From: Kitasatospora arboriphila
GTDB taxonomy: Bacteria > Actinomycetota > Actinomycetes > Mycobacteriales > Mycobacteriaceae
Length of the DNA: 64,000 bases
Assembly: GCF_000717275.1 (NCBI RefSeq)
Contig: NZ_JNYV01000001.1
Location: 496,001 to 560,000, forward strand
Direction: 5' to 3'
Part shown: piece by piece, positions 35,581 to 46,041 of the stretch
How the letters are laid out: each line of letters opens with the position of its first letter
Numbering within the stretch: position 1 is the stretch's first letter
Program-made: the position numbers and the translations under genes
The notes under the pieces: model-generated
What the model was told of the DNA's origin: nothing
Seen by the model: the letters and a program-made list of their open reading frames with translations, nothing else
The model's database searches: none

Positions 35581-37017
35581 CTATTCGGCTGACTCGGGAA
35601 TGGCCAGAGATGCCAGCTGGCGCGACAGCGCGGCAGGCACCGTGGCGGTGATCGCAGTCCCGTCCGCCTCGTGACGTTCGGTCAATACGTCACCCTCGGC
35701 ATGGATCCGGGACACGAGGTCGCCACGCTCATACGGCACCCGGACACTGACGTGCACGTCGTTCCTGGCCACCGACTCCCGGATGCGATCGAGGAGTACG
35801 TCGATGCCCTCGCCGGTGGCCGCCGAGATGAACACGGCTGTCGGGAACAGCCCTTTGAGCTGTGCCAGTACCAACGGGTCGGCCGCATCGATCTTGTTGA
35901 TCACGAGCAGTTCGGGCGGAGCTGTTGCCTTCTCCTCCTCGAGCACTGATTCGATCACCTTCCGCACCGCCATGATCTGGTCGGTCGGAACCGGGTCCGA
36001 ACCATCAACGATGTGCAGGAGCAGATCGGCGTCGGCGACTTCCTCGAGGGTCGAACGGAAGGCCTCGACCAGCTGGGTGGGCAGATGCCGGACAAATCCG
36101 ACGGTGTCGGTGATGACCAGTTCACGGCCATCCTCGAGGGACATCTGACGGGTTGTCGGATCGAGGGTTGCGAACAAGGCGTTCTGGACCAGCACGCCCG
36201 ATCCGGTCAACGCGTTGATCAAACTCGACTTGCCGGCGTTCGTGTACCCGACAATGGTCACCGCTGACGCGGCAGCCTGCTTTCGCTTGGCGCGCTTGGT
36301 GGTTCGTGACGTCTTCATCTCGCGGATCTCGCGCCGCAGTTTCGCTGTGCGTTCGCGGATCCGTCGGCGGTCGGTCTCGATCTTCGTCTCACCGGGTCCG
36401 CGCAGTCCCACGCCGCCATTGCTGCCGGCACGGCCACCCGCCTGCCGGGACATGGATTCACCCCAGCCACGAAGCCGCGGGAGCATGTACTCCATCTGTG
36501 CCAGCGCGACTTGCGCCTTGCCTTCTCGCGACGTCGCGTGCTGGGCGAAGATGTCGAGGATCAGCGCAGTTCGATCGACAACCTTGACCTTGACCACTTT
36601 TTCCAGAGCAGTCAGCTGAGCAGGGGTCAGCTCGCCATCGCAGATGACGGTGTCGGCGCCGGTGGCCAAGACGATCTCACGCAGCTCGTGAGCTTTGCCG
36701 GACCCGATATAGGTTGCCGGGTCGGGCTTTTCACGACGCTGGATGAGACCTTCGAGAACTTCCGACCCTGCCGTCTCGGCGAGGGCCTTGAGTTCGGCGA
36801 GACTCGAATTGGCCTGCGCAGTGGTGCTGCCCTGCGTCCAGACCCCGACCAGGACAACCCGTTCGAGTCGCAGCTGGCGGTACTCGACCTCGGTGACGTC
36901 GGTGAGCTCTGTGGACAAACCGGCGACGCGCTGCAGCGAACTGCGTTCGTCGAGTTGGAGTTCGCCGATCGTCGGCGCGTCGCGCTGGTCGTTGCCGGCT
37001 TTGTTGTTTTCGGTCAT
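35581..37017 (-). CDS. hflX: ribosome-associated GTPase HflX
   Basis: This 478-residue GTPase splits or rescues stalled ribosomes under stress. The N-terminal nucleotide-binding domain contains YIGSGKAHELREIV and the linker helix GPGETKIETDRRRIRER. The G domain has VTIVGYTNAGKSSLINAL (G1), DPTTRQ region (G2), ITDTVGFVRHLP (G3) and VINKIDAAD (G4). An acidic/Asn leader starts MTENNKAGN. It lies 45 bases after dapF in the same direction, so it may share its transcript, as in related genomes. Confidence 0.95.
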   Translation of the reverse strand: MTENNKAGNDQRDAPTIGELQLDERSSLQRVAGLSTELTDVTEVEYRQLRLERVVLVGVWTQGSTTAQANSSLAELKALAETAGSEVLEGLIQRREKPDPATYIGSGKAHELREIVLATGADTVICDGELTPAQLTALEKVVKVKVVDRTALILDIFAQHATSREGKAQVALAQMEYMLPRLRGWGESMSRQAGGRAGSNGGVGLRGPGETKIETDRRRIRERTAKLRREIREMKTSRTTKRAKRKQAAASAVTIVGYTNAGKSSLINALTGSGVLVQNALFATLDPTTRQMSLEDGRELVITDTVGFVRHLPTQLVEAFRSTLEEVADADLLLHIVDGSDPVPTDQIMAVRKVIESVLEEEKATAPPELLVINKIDAADPLVLAQLKGLFPTAVFISAATGEGIDVLLDRIRESVARNDVHVSVRVPYERGDLVSRIHAEGDVLTERHEADGTAITATVPAALSRQLASLAIPESAE

Positions 37018-37062
37018 GAGATCACCATGGTGACACTCGGGTAGGTGTGGTGCATACCGATT

Positions 37063-37956
37063 TTAGAGCCATCCCTCGTTGAGCACTCCGGCGCCGACGA
37101 GTACCGACGGGCCGCGCAGCGTTGTGTTCTCGTCATCGACCGTCACCGTGATCTGACCCCCGGGAACGTTGACGAGTACCGTCCCCTCGGACCTTCCCAT
37201 GAACCGCAGAGCAGCGGCGCCGGCGGCGACGACTCCGGTACCGCAGCTGCGGGTTTCACCGACTCCGCGTTCGTGGACCCGCATCGTGATCTCGGCGTCC
37301 ACGGCGTCCGCAGCGCCTCCGGCCAACGGTGCGGTGATCAGCTCGATGTTCACACCATCGGGAAAGACTGCGTTGTCGAACGTGATCGACCCGCACAGAT
37401 CGATGTCCGCCAGATCCTGCGGCGTCAATCGGTCGACCACGCACGCCAGATGGGGATTGCCGACATCCACCGACACCCCGGCGTACCGCCGGCCGTCGAT
37501 CTGGGCTTTGCTGTCGACGCCGAGACGGGCTGGGCCCATGTTCACGGTGACGTCGGCCGACGAACCCGTCACAGCGTGCACCGTCACCGGCCGCGCACCA
37601 GCGCGCGACCCGACGGTGAAGGAGCGTTCGGACACGAGCTCGTGCGCGGCAAGGAAATGCGCGAACACCCGCACACCGTTGCCACACATCTCCGCGATCG
37701 AGCCGTCGCCGTTGCGGTAGTCCATGAACCAATCGTCGTCGGCTATGCCGGCGCCTAGCGCTGTGAGCACACCCGCGTCGCGGAGTGCCCCGGCTGTGGC
37801 GACCCGGAGAACCCCGTCCGCCCCGATGCCACGGTGACGATCACACAGCGCCGAGACGAACTCCGGGGTGAGGTCCAACTGCACGCCGGGGTCGGGCAAC
37901 AGCACAAAATCGTTCTGTGTGCCGTGCCCTTTGACGAAGTCGACGCGTGCGAACAT
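37063..37956 (-). CDS. dapF: diaminopimelate epimerase DapF
   Basis: This 297-residue epimerase converts LL- to meso-diaminopimelate for peptidoglycan and lysine. The two catalytic cysteines are in EMCGNGVRVF and RSCGTGVVAAG. The N-terminal substrate motif FVKGHGTQNDFVLL and GIGADGVLRV are present. It follows miaA by 27 bases in the same direction and precedes hflX, the conserved miaA-dapF-hflX order. Confidence 0.96.
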   Translation of the reverse strand: MFARVDFVKGHGTQNDFVLLPDPGVQLDLTPEFVSALCDRHRGIGADGVLRVATAGALRDAGVLTALGAGIADDDWFMDYRNGDGSIAEMCGNGVRVFAHFLAAHELVSERSFTVGSRAGARPVTVHAVTGSSADVTVNMGPARLGVDSKAQIDGRRYAGVSVDVGNPHLACVVDRLTPQDLADIDLCGSITFDNAVFPDGVNIELITAPLAGGAADAVDAEITMRVHERGVGETRSCGTGVVAAGAAALRFMGRSEGTVLVNVPGGQITVTVDDENTTLRGPSVLVGAGVLNEGWL

Positions 37957-37983
37957 TCTGTCAACGATACGCGCCCGACCTCC

Positions 37984-38895
37984 TCATCTGCCTGCCGCGC
38001 GCAGCGCCTGACCCGTGAGGTCCTGCGACGCAGCGTCGAGCCAATGGATGCGAGGGTCACGGCGGAACCACGACCGCTGCCTGCGTACGTAACGTCGCGT
38101 ACCGATGAAGGTCAGCTCCTGCGCGCGGGCCACGTCGTATTCACCGTCGATGGCCGCCATGACCTGTGCGTATCCGATGGCGCGAGCAGCGGTGACACCG
38201 TCCCGGAGGCCGGCCGACAGCAGTGTCTCCACCTCGTCGACGAAGCCCGAACCGAACATCGCGCTCGTGCGTCGCTCGATCCGCTCGTCGAGCTCTGCGG
38301 TGTCGCGATCGAGCGCGATCACCGTCGTGTCCCACCTGGGGGTACCGATCGTCGGAGCCGACGCGGCGAAGGGCTGACCCGTCAGCTCCACCACTTCCAA
38401 CGCCCGGACGATCCGGCGACCATCGGTGTCCAGGATCTGCCGGGCGGCTTCCGGATCCACCTGCGCCAGCCGGTCATGCATTGCCCGTGTCCCGATTCGC
38501 TCCAGTTCGTCTTCGTGGCGCCGTCGGACGTCCGGATCGGTGGCCGGGAAGTTCCAGTCGTCGAGGAGTGCCTGGATGTACATCATCGATCCACCCACCA
38601 CCACCGGCGTTCGCCCCTGCGCCAGGAGACGCTCGATGTCCTCGCGGGCGGCCTGCTGATACCTGGCGACGGTCGCCGTCTCGGTGACGTCGAGGACGTC
38701 GATCTGATGATGAGTGATCCCGCGACGCTCGTGCACGGGAACCTTGGCCGTACCGATGTCCATCCCCCGGTACTGCTGCATCGCGTCGACGTTCACGATG
38801 TCCCCGCCCAGCTCGACCGCCAGATCGAGCGCGAGGTCGGACTTGCCACTGGCCGTGGGCCCGATCACCGCAATGGGTTTCGTCCCGACGGTCAC
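37984..38895 (-). CDS. miaA: tRNA dimethylallyltransferase MiaA
   Basis: This 303-residue enzyme adds the isopentenyl group to A37 of tRNAs reading UNN codons; MiaB, also in this window, methylthiolates the product. It has a P-loop GPTASGKSD at residues 12-20, [18 protein letters not shown], and [20 protein letters not shown] 38895 is chosen: it overlaps the stop of the upstream gene by 4 bases (GTGA), and the P-loop then sits at the normal distance from the N-terminus. A much longer frame to 39315 overlaps that gene and is rejected. Confidence 0.95.
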   Translation of the reverse strand: MTVGTKPIAVIGPTASGKSDLALDLAVELGGDIVNVDAMQQYRGMDIGTAKVPVHERRGITHHQIDVLDVTETATVARYQQAAREDIERLLAQGRTPVVVGGSMMYIQALLDDWNFPATDPDVRRRHEDELERIGTRAMHDRLAQVDPEAARQILDTDGRRIVRALEVVELTGQPFAASAPTIGTPRWDTTVIALDRDTAELDERIERRTSAMFGSGFVDEVETLLSAGLRDGVTAARAIGYAQVMAAIDGEYDVARAQELTFIGTRRYVRRQRSWFRRDPRIHWLDAASQDLTGQALRAAGR

Positions 38896-39611
38896 GTGTT
38901 CCACCAGGCCACCGTGTAACCCACACCGAACGGCGCCCCCGCGTAGCGGACCTCGGACGACAGAGATGGTCCGGTAAAGGCTCCAGATGCCACCTGCCAC
39001 GCTGCCCTGCCCTCGACGCCGAACTCGGTACACCGCGATTCGTCGAGCGCCGCGATCGTGTTGTGATCGGCCACTGCGAGCGCGCCGTCGATCATGTCCT
39101 GGAACTCGACCGCACCACGCTTCTGCCCACCCGGCGACTTCTCGGTGATCGTTGTCGCACCGTCGGCCACCACGAGCAGACCCACAGGCTCCGGGGCCAA
39201 CGCGAGCCGCGATCGTAGATCGGCCCCCTGCCGTAGACACGACTGCGCGGGCGCAGCCGGGTCCACGACCTCCACCGTGAGGGCAACGTGTGGAGCCGTC
39301 CGGGTCCGGAGCCAACCCCCGATCAACACTGTGGTGGGCATGCCGGCATCAGTCGGCACGTCAGAACCCGGGACCAATTCCACTGCCACATCGAGACCGA
39401 AACCCGCCAAGGTTCCCCCCGAAGCCATCTCACGTCGAGGGTCTCCGGCACCGACAAGTACCCAGCGACTGCACATTTCGGCGAGTTGTCCGCAGACGTC
39501 GAATGCCGCGGCCCGCACCGGCGCGACTTCCGAGAGCGCCGGCCCGGACAGTTCTGGCACCAATACCGGCGCGCCCGGGACAAATGCAGCGGCAACCAAC
39601 ACCTGCGCCAC
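38892..39611 (-). CDS. class III extradiol dioxygenase-like protein (Rv2728c type)
   Basis: This protein of about 239 residues is coupled by a 4-base overlap to miaA. It begins [22 protein letters not shown], the typical opening of the class III extradiol ring-cleavage (LigB-like) superfamily, and has [15 protein letters not shown] and [19 protein letters not shown]. The usual metal-binding HxxxH pattern is not evident, so activity is doubtful. GTG 39611 is chosen because the conserved part begins there; an ATG at 39674 is possible. The conserved position beside miaA suggests a housekeeping role that is still unknown. Confidence 0.7.
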   Translation of the reverse strand: MAQVLVAAAFVPGAPVLVPELSGPALSEVAPVRAAAFDVCGQLAEMCSRWVLVGAGDPRREMASGGTLAGFGLDVAVELVPGSDVPTDAGMPTTVLIGGWLRTRTAPHVALTVEVVDPAAPAQSCLRQGADLRSRLALAPEPVGLLVVADGATTITEKSPGGQKRGAVEFQDMIDGALAVADHNTIAALDESRCTEFGVEGRAAWQVASGAFTGPSLSSEVRYAGAPFGVGYTVAWWNT

Positions 39612-39797
39612 GCTAGCCGACGAGCGTGAACCCAGAATGCGCCCGACCGGCCGATTGTCCACGAGTGTCCACACACAAGCCGGTGACCTGCTTCAATGAT
39701 AGAGGCGGTGCGCCGCCACCCGGGTGTGGAGACCGTTCACCGCCGGTAGACAAACGCAACTGGCAGCCGTGTCGCGCGGCAGGAACTAGGTACTGAG

Positions 39798-41174
39798 ATG
39801 ACCGAGCAGCACACGCCCGCACCGGCCGCACCAGAGACATCGGCGCCCGCCCCGGGACCCAAGCCTGGTCCCCGGCCCGGCCCGCGACCGGGCCCGCGCC
39901 CCGGTCAGCACCCCCCGGCCAAGATCCACCCGGCACCTGCGGAGGTGATACGTCCCGCGTCGGATCCCTCGAAGTTCGGGCGTATCGACGATGACGGCGC
40001 CGTGTGGCTCAAAACCTCCGAGGGCGAACACCAGATCGCCTCGTGGCAGGCGGGCACAGCCGCCGAAGGCCTGGCGCACTTCGGTCGGCGATTCGACGAT
40101 CTCGTGGTCGAGGTCGAGTTGCTCGAGGAGCGCCTTGACGCCGGTACCGGTGATCCCCGCAAGACCAAGACCGCAGCGGTTGCACTACTCGACACGTTGC
40201 CCACGGCAGCGGTCATCGGAGATGTGGAAGCCGTCGCATCGCGACTGAAGCTGATCATCGACGGCGCGGACGACGTCGCCGAAAAGGTCAAACACGACCG
40301 GGACGAAGCCCGTGCAAAGGCCGTCGCCCGCAAAGAAGAGCTCGCCGCCGAAGCAGAGCAGATCGGGTCCGAGTCGACCCAGTGGAAAGTCGCCGGCGAC
40401 CGCATGCGGGTCATCCTCGACGAGTGGAAGACCATCAAAGGCGTCGACCGCAAGACCGACGACCAGCTGTGGAAGCGCTACTCCAAGGCCCGTGACACCT
40501 TCAACCGCCGTCGCGGTGCACATTTCGCCGAGATGGACCGCGAACGCGCCGGCGCCCGTTCGCGCAAGGAAGAGCTGATCGTCGAGGCCGAGGCCTTGTC
40601 GTCGTCGACCGAATGGGCCGACACCGCAGCGAAGTTCCGCGACCTGCTGACCCAGTGGAAGGCCGCCGGACGCGCACCACGCGACCAGGACGACGCATTG
40701 TGGGCGCGGTTCAAGGCCGCCCAGGATGTCTTCTTCAGCGCCCGCAACGCCGCGTCGTCACAACGCGATGCCGAGTTCGAGACCAACGCCAAGGCAAAGC
40801 TCGAACTACTTGCGCGGGCCGAGAAGTCCATCGATCCGCAAGCTGATCTCGAGGCGGCTCGTCGCGAGTTCCGCACCATCCGGGACCAGTGGGACGAGAT
40901 CGGCAAGGTCCCCCGCGAACAGATGCACTCTCTCGAGGCACGGATCAAGGCTGTGGAGAAGCGGATTCGCGACGCCGAGTCCGCCCAGTGGCAGCGCACC
41001 GATCCCGCCGTGAAGGCGCGTGCACAGCAATTCGCCGACCGCGTGGCCCAGCTCGAGGACCAGGCTGCCAAGGCGGAAGCCAACGGCAAGAGCAAGGATG
41101 CGCGCAAACTACGCGAACAGGCCGAACAGTGGCGCGAATGGGCGCGTGCGGCCGAAGGCGCCATCGGGGACTGA
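39798..41174 (+). CDS. DUF349 repeat protein
   Basis: This 458-residue highly charged, helical protein has a Pro/Gly-rich N-terminus (repeated PGPRPGP units, residues 18-40) and a globular segment with [15 protein letters not shown]. At least three DUF349 repeats follow, each with W followed by K/D and a basic helix: [40 protein letters not shown] and [22 protein letters not shown]349 proteins are proposed RNA- or ribosome-binding factors. It lies divergent from the miaA gene pair, as Rv2731 does in mycobacteria. Confidence 0.88.
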   Translation: MTEQHTPAPAAPETSAPAPGPKPGPRPGPRPGPRPGQHPPAKIHPAPAEVIRPASDPSKFGRIDDDGAVWLKTSEGEHQIASWQAGTAAEGLAHFGRRFDDLVVEVELLEERLDAGTGDPRKTKTAAVALLDTLPTAAVIGDVEAVASRLKLIIDGADDVAEKVKHDRDEARAKAVARKEELAAEAEQIGSESTQWKVAGDRMRVILDEWKTIKGVDRKTDDQLWKRYSKARDTFNRRRGAHFAEMDRERAGARSRKEELIVEAEALSSSTEWADTAAKFRDLLTQWKAAGRAPRDQDDALWARFKAAQDVFFSARNAASSQRDAEFETNAKAKLELLARAEKSIDPQADLEAARREFRTIRDQWDEIGKVPREQMHSLEARIKAVEKRIRDAESAQWQRTDPAVKARAQQFADRVAQLEDQAAKAEANGKSKDARKLREQAEQWREWARAAEGAIGD

Positions 41175-41182
41175 CGTCGACT

Positions 41183-41201
41183 GGCATCCTCACGGGATGC
41201 C
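41183..41201. terminator. short hairpin between convergent DUF349 and membrane-protein genes
   Basis: A 7-bp stem GGCATCC / GGATGCC with a 5-base loop lies directly after the DUF349 stop. There is no T-run, so terminator function is tentative. Confidence 0.4.
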
Positions 41202-41219
41202 GGCGGGGAGGGCGGCTGG

Positions 41220-41855
41220 CTAGAGGTCGTCGCCCTCTGAGCGACGGCTTTCACGCCGGCGTTCGGATGTTCGCCGCTGGAGCGCGAGCGCCCGCTCTTC
41301 CTCGGCTGCGGCCTCGTCGCGACGCTGCGCCTCGAGTGCCAACTGGTAGTTGGTACGGGCCCACACCACGCGCGACCAGTGGAAGGTGATCACGAACATC
41401 GCCACCCATCCGATGATCAAGCCGATGCCGACGCCGCTGGGCGGCTCCTCTCCGGACACTCCTGGAGTGTTGCGCGACCACCACGCCAACAAACCCGCGA
41501 AACAGGACACCGCACTGCCGCACAGGGCAATCCAGGCGAAGACCCATCGACGGGTGAGCAGTGCGAGCGCCGAGAAACCGATCCCGAAGACCAGCTGCAG
41601 GACCACGAACACGCGCGAGGTGATGGTCACCCGCTCGGCCGCCGCGTCCGAGCTGAACGTGATCACGTCGATGCCGGTCACGGACCCGGTGTGGGGCAGG
41701 ACGAAGGACAGAATCGCCACCAGCACAGCAACCGCCACCACCACGGCGCGGGCACCGGGGTCGATCTCGCCGGCGACCTTGCGTTCGGCCTTGCGCAGAT
41801 CGCCCTTGAACTGATCGAAACCCGCTGGGTCCGGTCCGTTGTTCTTCTCGGTCAT
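41220..41855 (-). CDS. conserved membrane protein downstream of miaB (Rv2732c type)
   Basis: This protein of about 211 residues has a soluble N-terminus (DQFKGDLRKAERKVAGEIDPG), four transmembrane helices (from ARAVVVAVAVLVAILSFVL to GIGLIIGWVAMFVITFHW) and a long basic/acidic coiled tail (QRRDEAAAEEERALALQRR). The start ATG 41855 overlaps the miaB stop by one base (TGATG), so translation is coupled. The function is unknown; the same neighbour follows miaB in mycobacteria. Confidence 0.85.
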   Translation of the reverse strand: MTEKNNGPDPAGFDQFKGDLRKAERKVAGEIDPGARAVVVAVAVLVAILSFVLPHTGSVTGIDVITFSSDAAAERVTITSRVFVVLQLVFGIGFSALALLTRRWVFAWIALCGSAVSCFAGLLAWWSRNTPGVSGEEPPSGVGIGLIIGWVAMFVITFHWSRVVWARTNYQLALEAQRRDEAAAEEERALALQRRTSERRRESRRSEGDDL

Positions 41856-43378
41856 CAGAGCTCGCATCCTGCGCCACAGGCAGATTCAACCGGCGCTTCG
41901 ACAGGCTTCCCGATCGGTGGCAGACCGAGTCCGACTCCGATCGGCGGGGTTTGGGGGGTGGTACCGGCCGCGTGCGCGTCGCCGGCCCGGGTGCGCCGAT
42001 GGCCGCGGATACCGTCATCGGCCAGCAGATAGTGCGGTGCCGCACCGGTCACGACCGTGTCCACCAGATCGCCCGGGCGGATGGCGTCGCCCTCGGTGAC
42101 GAAGTGGACGAGCCTGCCATCGCGCGCACGGCCGGTCATCCGGCCCTGATCTTTTCGGCCGTCGGCGGTCACCAGGACCTCAACCGGCGCCCCGATGAGC
42201 TTCTGGTTCTCCTCCAGGCAGATCCGGTCCTGCAGGTCGGTCAGTCGCATATAGCGCTCGCTCACCACATGTTTGGGTACCTGGTCGGCCATGTCGGCCG
42301 CAGGTGTCCCCGGTCTGGGCGAATACTGGAAGGTGTACGCACTGGTGAATCGGGCCTCGGCGACCACGTCGAGGGTTGCCTGGAAATCCTCTTCGGTCTC
42401 ACCGGGGAATCCGACGATGATGTCGGTGGTGATGGACGCGTGCGGCATCGCCGCCCGCACCCGCTCGATGATCCCGAGGAACTTGGTGCTGCGGTAGCTG
42501 CGACGCATCGCCTTGAGGATCCGGTCAGAACCCGATTGCAACGGCATGTGCAGTTGGGGACAGACGTTCGGGGTCTGCGCCATTGCCTCGATCACGTCAT
42601 CGGTGAACTCTGCGGGGTGCGGCGACGTGAACCGCACGCGTTCGAGACCCTCGATGTCACCGCAGGCACGCAGCAACGCGGCGAATGCTCCCCGATCGCG
42701 TCCCAGATCCGGATCGGCGAACGACATCCCGTAGGCGTTCACGTTCTGGCCGAGCAAGGTGACCTCGACGACCCCTTCGTTCACCAGCGCCTGCACCTCG
42801 GCGAGGACGTCTCCGGGTCGGCGGTCGACCTCCTTGCCGCGAAGAGCCGGAACGATGCAGAACGTGCACGTGTTGTTGCAACCGACCGAGATCGACACCC
42901 ACCCCGAATACGCGGACTCGCGTTTGGCGGGCAAGGTGGACGGAAAGGCTTCCAGTGCATCGATGATCTCGACCTGGGCCTGCGCATTGTGGCGAGCGCG
43001 TTCGAGCAGCACCGGCAGGGATCCGAGGTTGTGTGTTCCGAACACGACGTCGACCCACGGGGCCTTCTCGAGGACGGTGCCGCGATCCTTCTGGGCAAGA
43101 CAGCCGCCGACAGCGATCTGCATTCCCGGACGACTCGCCTTGACCGGTGCCAGATGCGAGAGGTTGCCGTACAGCTTGTTGTCGGCGTTCTCCCGGACGG
43201 CGCAGGTGTTGAAGACCACCAGGTCCGCATCACCATCGTCGGATGCGCGGACATAACCGGCCTCTTCGAGGAGACCGGAAATACGCTCGGAGTCGTGGAC
43301 ATTCATCTGACAGCCGTAGGTGCGGACCTGGTAGGAGCGCCCCAGGGTCTCGGGGTGCCCGGTCTGCGGATCTGTCAT
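41855..43378 (-). CDS. miaB: tRNA-2-methylthio-N6-dimethylallyladenosine synthase MiaB
   Basis: This 507-residue radical-SAM methylthiotransferase modifies A37 after MiaA. The N-terminal MTTase domain has three cluster cysteines (Cys23 in RTYGCQMN, Cys59 in VFNTCAVRE, Cys93 in VGGCLAQ). The radical-SAM cluster is in [12 protein letters not shown] (Cx3Cx2C). A TRAM domain ([20 protein letters not shown]) follows, then about 60 extra C-terminal residues. ATG 43378 is chosen; the in-frame extension to 43504 overlaps the divergent gluA promoter region and is not family-like. Confidence 0.96.
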   Translation of the reverse strand: MTDPQTGHPETLGRSYQVRTYGCQMNVHDSERISGLLEEAGYVRASDDGDADLVVFNTCAVRENADNKLYGNLSHLAPVKASRPGMQIAVGGCLAQKDRGTVLEKAPWVDVVFGTHNLGSLPVLLERARHNAQAQVEIIDALEAFPSTLPAKRESAYSGWVSISVGCNNTCTFCIVPALRGKEVDRRPGDVLAEVQALVNEGVVEVTLLGQNVNAYGMSFADPDLGRDRGAFAALLRACGDIEGLERVRFTSPHPAEFTDDVIEAMAQTPNVCPQLHMPLQSGSDRILKAMRRSYRSTKFLGIIERVRAAMPHASITTDIIVGFPGETEEDFQATLDVVAEARFTSAYTFQYSPRPGTPAADMADQVPKHVVSERYMRLTDLQDRICLEENQKLIGAPVEVLVTADGRKDQGRMTGRARDGRLVHFVTEGDAIRPGDLVDTVVTGAAPHYLLADDGIRGHRRTRAGDAHAAGTTPQTPPIGVGLGLPPIGKPVEAPVESACGAGCEL

Positions 43379-43520
43379 CGAGATTGTCACTCCTGCCAGG
43401 GTACTTGGCCCATCAGACCAGGCGAAATTGGCGGCTGAGCTGCGGCGATCCACCCCGCCGGCCGGCGATGTTCCCGGTCCCCCGCTGCTCGCCGACACCG
43501 GCACCTTAAGGTCGACAGTT

Positions 43521-44321
43521 ATGACAGCACCTCGAGCGGGCTCGTCCGCGCCTCACCCCGACGGGCCGGCCGCCACACAGACCGCCCCACCGATGATCGC
43601 TCTGCGCGACGTGCAGAAGCACTTCGGCGACCTACACGTGCTCAAGGACATCGACCTCGAGGTGCCCGCCGGCCAGGTCGTGGTCATCCTCGGTCCGTCG
43701 GGATCGGGTAAGTCGACCCTGTGCCGCACGATCAACCGGCTCGAGCCGATCGACAGCGGCGAGATTCGTATCGACGGCAAGTTGTTGCCCGCCGAAGGCA
43801 AGGCGCTCGCCGCCCTGCGCGCCGACGTCGGAATGGTCTTCCAGTCGTTCAATCTGTTCGCGCACAAGACAATTCTCGACAATGTGACGCTGGCACCGAT
43901 CAAGGTGCGTGGCAAGGACAGGGCTGCGGCGAACAAGCGCGGGATGGAATTGCTTGAGCGAGTCGGCATCGCGAGCCAGAAGGACAAGTACCCCGCGCAA
44001 CTCTCCGGCGGGCAGCAGCAACGCGTTGCCATCGCACGTTCACTGGCGATGGATCCCAAGGTCATGCTGTTCGACGAGCCGACATCCGCTCTGGACCCGG
44101 AAATGGTCAACGAGGTCCTCGACGTGATGGTCTCACTCGCGAAAGAGGGCATGACGATGCTGGTCGTCACCCACGAGATGGGGTTTGCCCGCAAGGCGGC
44201 CGACCGAGTGGTCTTCATGGCCGATGGCGCCATCGTGGAGGACACCGATCCAGAGTCGTTCTTCACCCGGCCCGAGTCCGGGCGTGCCCGTGACTTCCTC
44301 GGCAAGATCCTCGGCCATTGA
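43521..44321 (+). CDS. gluA: glutamate ABC transporter ATP-binding protein GluA
   Basis: This 266-residue polar-amino-acid ABC ATPase has Walker [15 protein letters not shown]-loop [15 protein letters not shown], signature [14 protein letters not shown], Walker [15 protein letters not shown] and switch His in [12 protein letters not shown]. It energises uptake through GluC/GluD. ATG 43521 has AAGG upstream; ATG 43593 ([13 protein letters not shown]) would give the minimal domain. It is the first gene of gluABCD, the corynebacterial order beside recX-recA. Confidence 0.92.
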   Translation: MTAPRAGSSAPHPDGPAATQTAPPMIALRDVQKHFGDLHVLKDIDLEVPAGQVVVILGPSGSGKSTLCRTINRLEPIDSGEIRIDGKLLPAEGKALAALRADVGMVFQSFNLFAHKTILDNVTLAPIKVRGKDRAAANKRGMELLERVGIASQKDKYPAQLSGGQQQRVAIARSLAMDPKVMLFDEPTSALDPEMVNEVLDVMVSLAKEGMTMLVVTHEMGFARKAADRVVFMADGAIVEDTDPESFFTRPESGRARDFLGKILGH

Positions 44322-44347
44322 GAACGGCGGCAACGAGGGAGCGCACC

Positions 44348-45361
44348 ATGCGTGAGAACTCGAAACACTGGATCCTGCTATCGGCCCTGGCCATCGTGGT
44401 GCTCTGCACGTCACTCACCGCATGCGGTAACACCAGCCCGCGCAACCTCATGGAATCGATCGAGAGCGGCTCGGTCATCCTCGGTACGAAGTTCGATCAA
44501 CCCGGCCTGGGTCTGCGACACCCCGACAAGTCGTTCACCGGATTCGATGTCGCGGTGTCCGAGTACGTGGTCAACACCATCGCGCAGAACAACGGATGGA
44601 AGAAGCCGAAGATCACATGGCGGGAAACCCCGTCGGCGCAACGCGAGACGCTCATCGACAACGGTGAGGTCGACATGATCGCCGCCACGTACTCGATCAA
44701 CGCGGCCCGCTCGAAGAAGGTGAGTTTCGCCGGCCCCTATCTGATCAACTACCAGGGGCTGCTGGTCCGTGAGGATGACGACAGCATCACCACGCTCACG
44801 GATCTGAACAAAGGCAAGAAGCTGTGTTCGGTGACAGGGTCCACATCGGCCCAGAACGTGAAAAACCAGTTGCCGAAGATCCAGCTGCAGGAGTACGACT
44901 CGTACTCGTCCTGTGTGGAGGCTCTGCGCCGCAACAAGGTTGACGCCCTCACCACCGACGAGGCCATCCTTGCCGGGTTCTCCGACTTCTTCCCCGACGA
45001 GTTCAAGATCGTCGACATGACGTACCCGAAGGACGCGTGTGTGACCTCGAGCGGGAAGAAATCGCTCAAGAAGGCCGGCACCCCGTTCTCGACCGAACGA
45101 TATGGCATCGGAATGCCCAAGGACTACCCCGAATCCGTGACAGCGGTGAACGAGGCACTCGAGTCGATGCTGGCAAAGCCCGCCGACGGCGGCGAGTCGG
45201 CCTGGGAGATCGCCTTGCGTGACGAGATCGGCGACAGCGAAGTCGATTCGATGATCGAGCGTGCGCAGGGACCCGATTCCAAATACCAGTTCACCCCCGT
45301 GCCAGGAGACCTCGGCTTTCTCGAGTCGACATCCACCCCATGCCCGGCGGAGCTGTCATGA
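44348..45361 (+). CDS. gluB: glutamate-binding lipoprotein GluB
   Basis: This 337-residue periplasm-side substrate-binding protein of the family 3 (SBP_bac_3) type has a signal peptide and lipobox LCTSLTAC. Ligand-domain motifs include GFDVAVSEYVV, WRETPSAQRETLIDNGEVDMIAATYSI split across its usual strand-helix, and FAGPYLINYQGLLVRED. ATG 44348 follows GAGGGAG at good spacing. Its stop overlaps the gluC start by 4 bases. Glutamate as ligand is inferred from the operon; aspartate or glutamine remains possible. Confidence 0.9.
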   Translation: MRENSKHWILLSALAIVVLCTSLTACGNTSPRNLMESIESGSVILGTKFDQPGLGLRHPDKSFTGFDVAVSEYVVNTIAQNNGWKKPKITWRETPSAQRETLIDNGEVDMIAATYSINAARSKKVSFAGPYLINYQGLLVREDDDSITTLTDLNKGKKLCSVTGSTSAQNVKNQLPKIQLQEYDSYSSCVEALRRNKVDALTTDEAILAGFSDFFPDEFKIVDMTYPKDACVTSSGKKSLKKAGTPFSTERYGIGMPKDYPESVTAVNEALESMLAKPADGGESAWEIALRDEIGDSEVDSMIERAQGPDSKYQFTPVPGDLGFLESTSTPCPAELS

Positions 45362-46041
45362 GTGAACTCTGGTCCGACATCGGACCGCAGCTGTGGCCTG
45401 CCTACTGGGTCACGCTCAAGCTCACCTTTTACTCCGCCATCGGATCCCTCATCTGGGGCACCGTTCTGGCCGGCATGCGGGTCTCTCCTGTCCCCGTCAT
45501 GCGCGTGTTCGGAACCTGGTACGTCAACATCGTCCGGAACACTCCGCTGACACTCATCGTCATCTTTGCCTCGGTCGGCCTGTACCAAAACCTCGGGCTG
45601 AAGCTGGCCCAGGAGAACGACGAGTTCATCACCAACAACAATTTCTGGCTCGCCGTCCTGGCCTTTGTGCTCTACACGTCCACGTTCGTATGCGAGACGC
45701 TGCGGTCGGGGTTCAACACCGTGCCCCTCGGACAGGCCGAAGCGGCTCGCTCGCTCGGCCTGCCGTTCAGCAAGGTGTTCGGGATCATCGTGCTTCCCCA
45801 GGCGGTCAGATCGGTGATCGGTCCGATGGGCAGCGTGCTGATCGCGCTGACCAAGAACACCACGATCGCTTCGGCCATCGGCGTGGCCGAAGCCTCGTTG
45901 CTGATGAAAGAACAGATCGAGAACCACGCCGATCAGGTGGTGGGGATCTTCGTCATCATCGCCATCGGGTTCATGGTGATCACCCTCACCGAGGGATATG
46001 TCTTCGGTTTCCTCGCAAAGCGTCTGGCGGTCAAGCGATGA
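45358..46041 (+). CDS. gluC: glutamate ABC transporter permease GluC
   Basis: This 227-residue permease of the His/Glu/Gln/Arg/opine type (HEQRO) has an N-terminal [23 protein letters not shown] helix, the [21 protein letters not shown] segment, and the cytoplasmic EAA loop [22 protein letters not shown] that docks on GluA. About five transmembrane helices are present. It overlaps gluB at ATGA and gluD by 4 bases. Confidence 0.92.
   Translation: MSELWSDIGPQLWPAYWVTLKLTFYSAIGSLIWGTVLAGMRVSPVPVMRVFGTWYVNIVRNTPLTLIVIFASVGLYQNLGLKLAQENDEFITNNNFWLAVLAFVLYTSTFVCETLRSGFNTVPLGQAEAARSLGLPFSKVFGIIVLPQAVRSVIGPMGSVLIALTKNTTIASAIGVAEASLLMKEQIENHADQVVGIFVIIAIGFMVITLTEGYVFGFLAKRLAVKR

Noticed and set aside
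41951..43438. 495-codon open frame opposite miaB
   Set aside because: Overlaps miaB entirely; no family resemblance.
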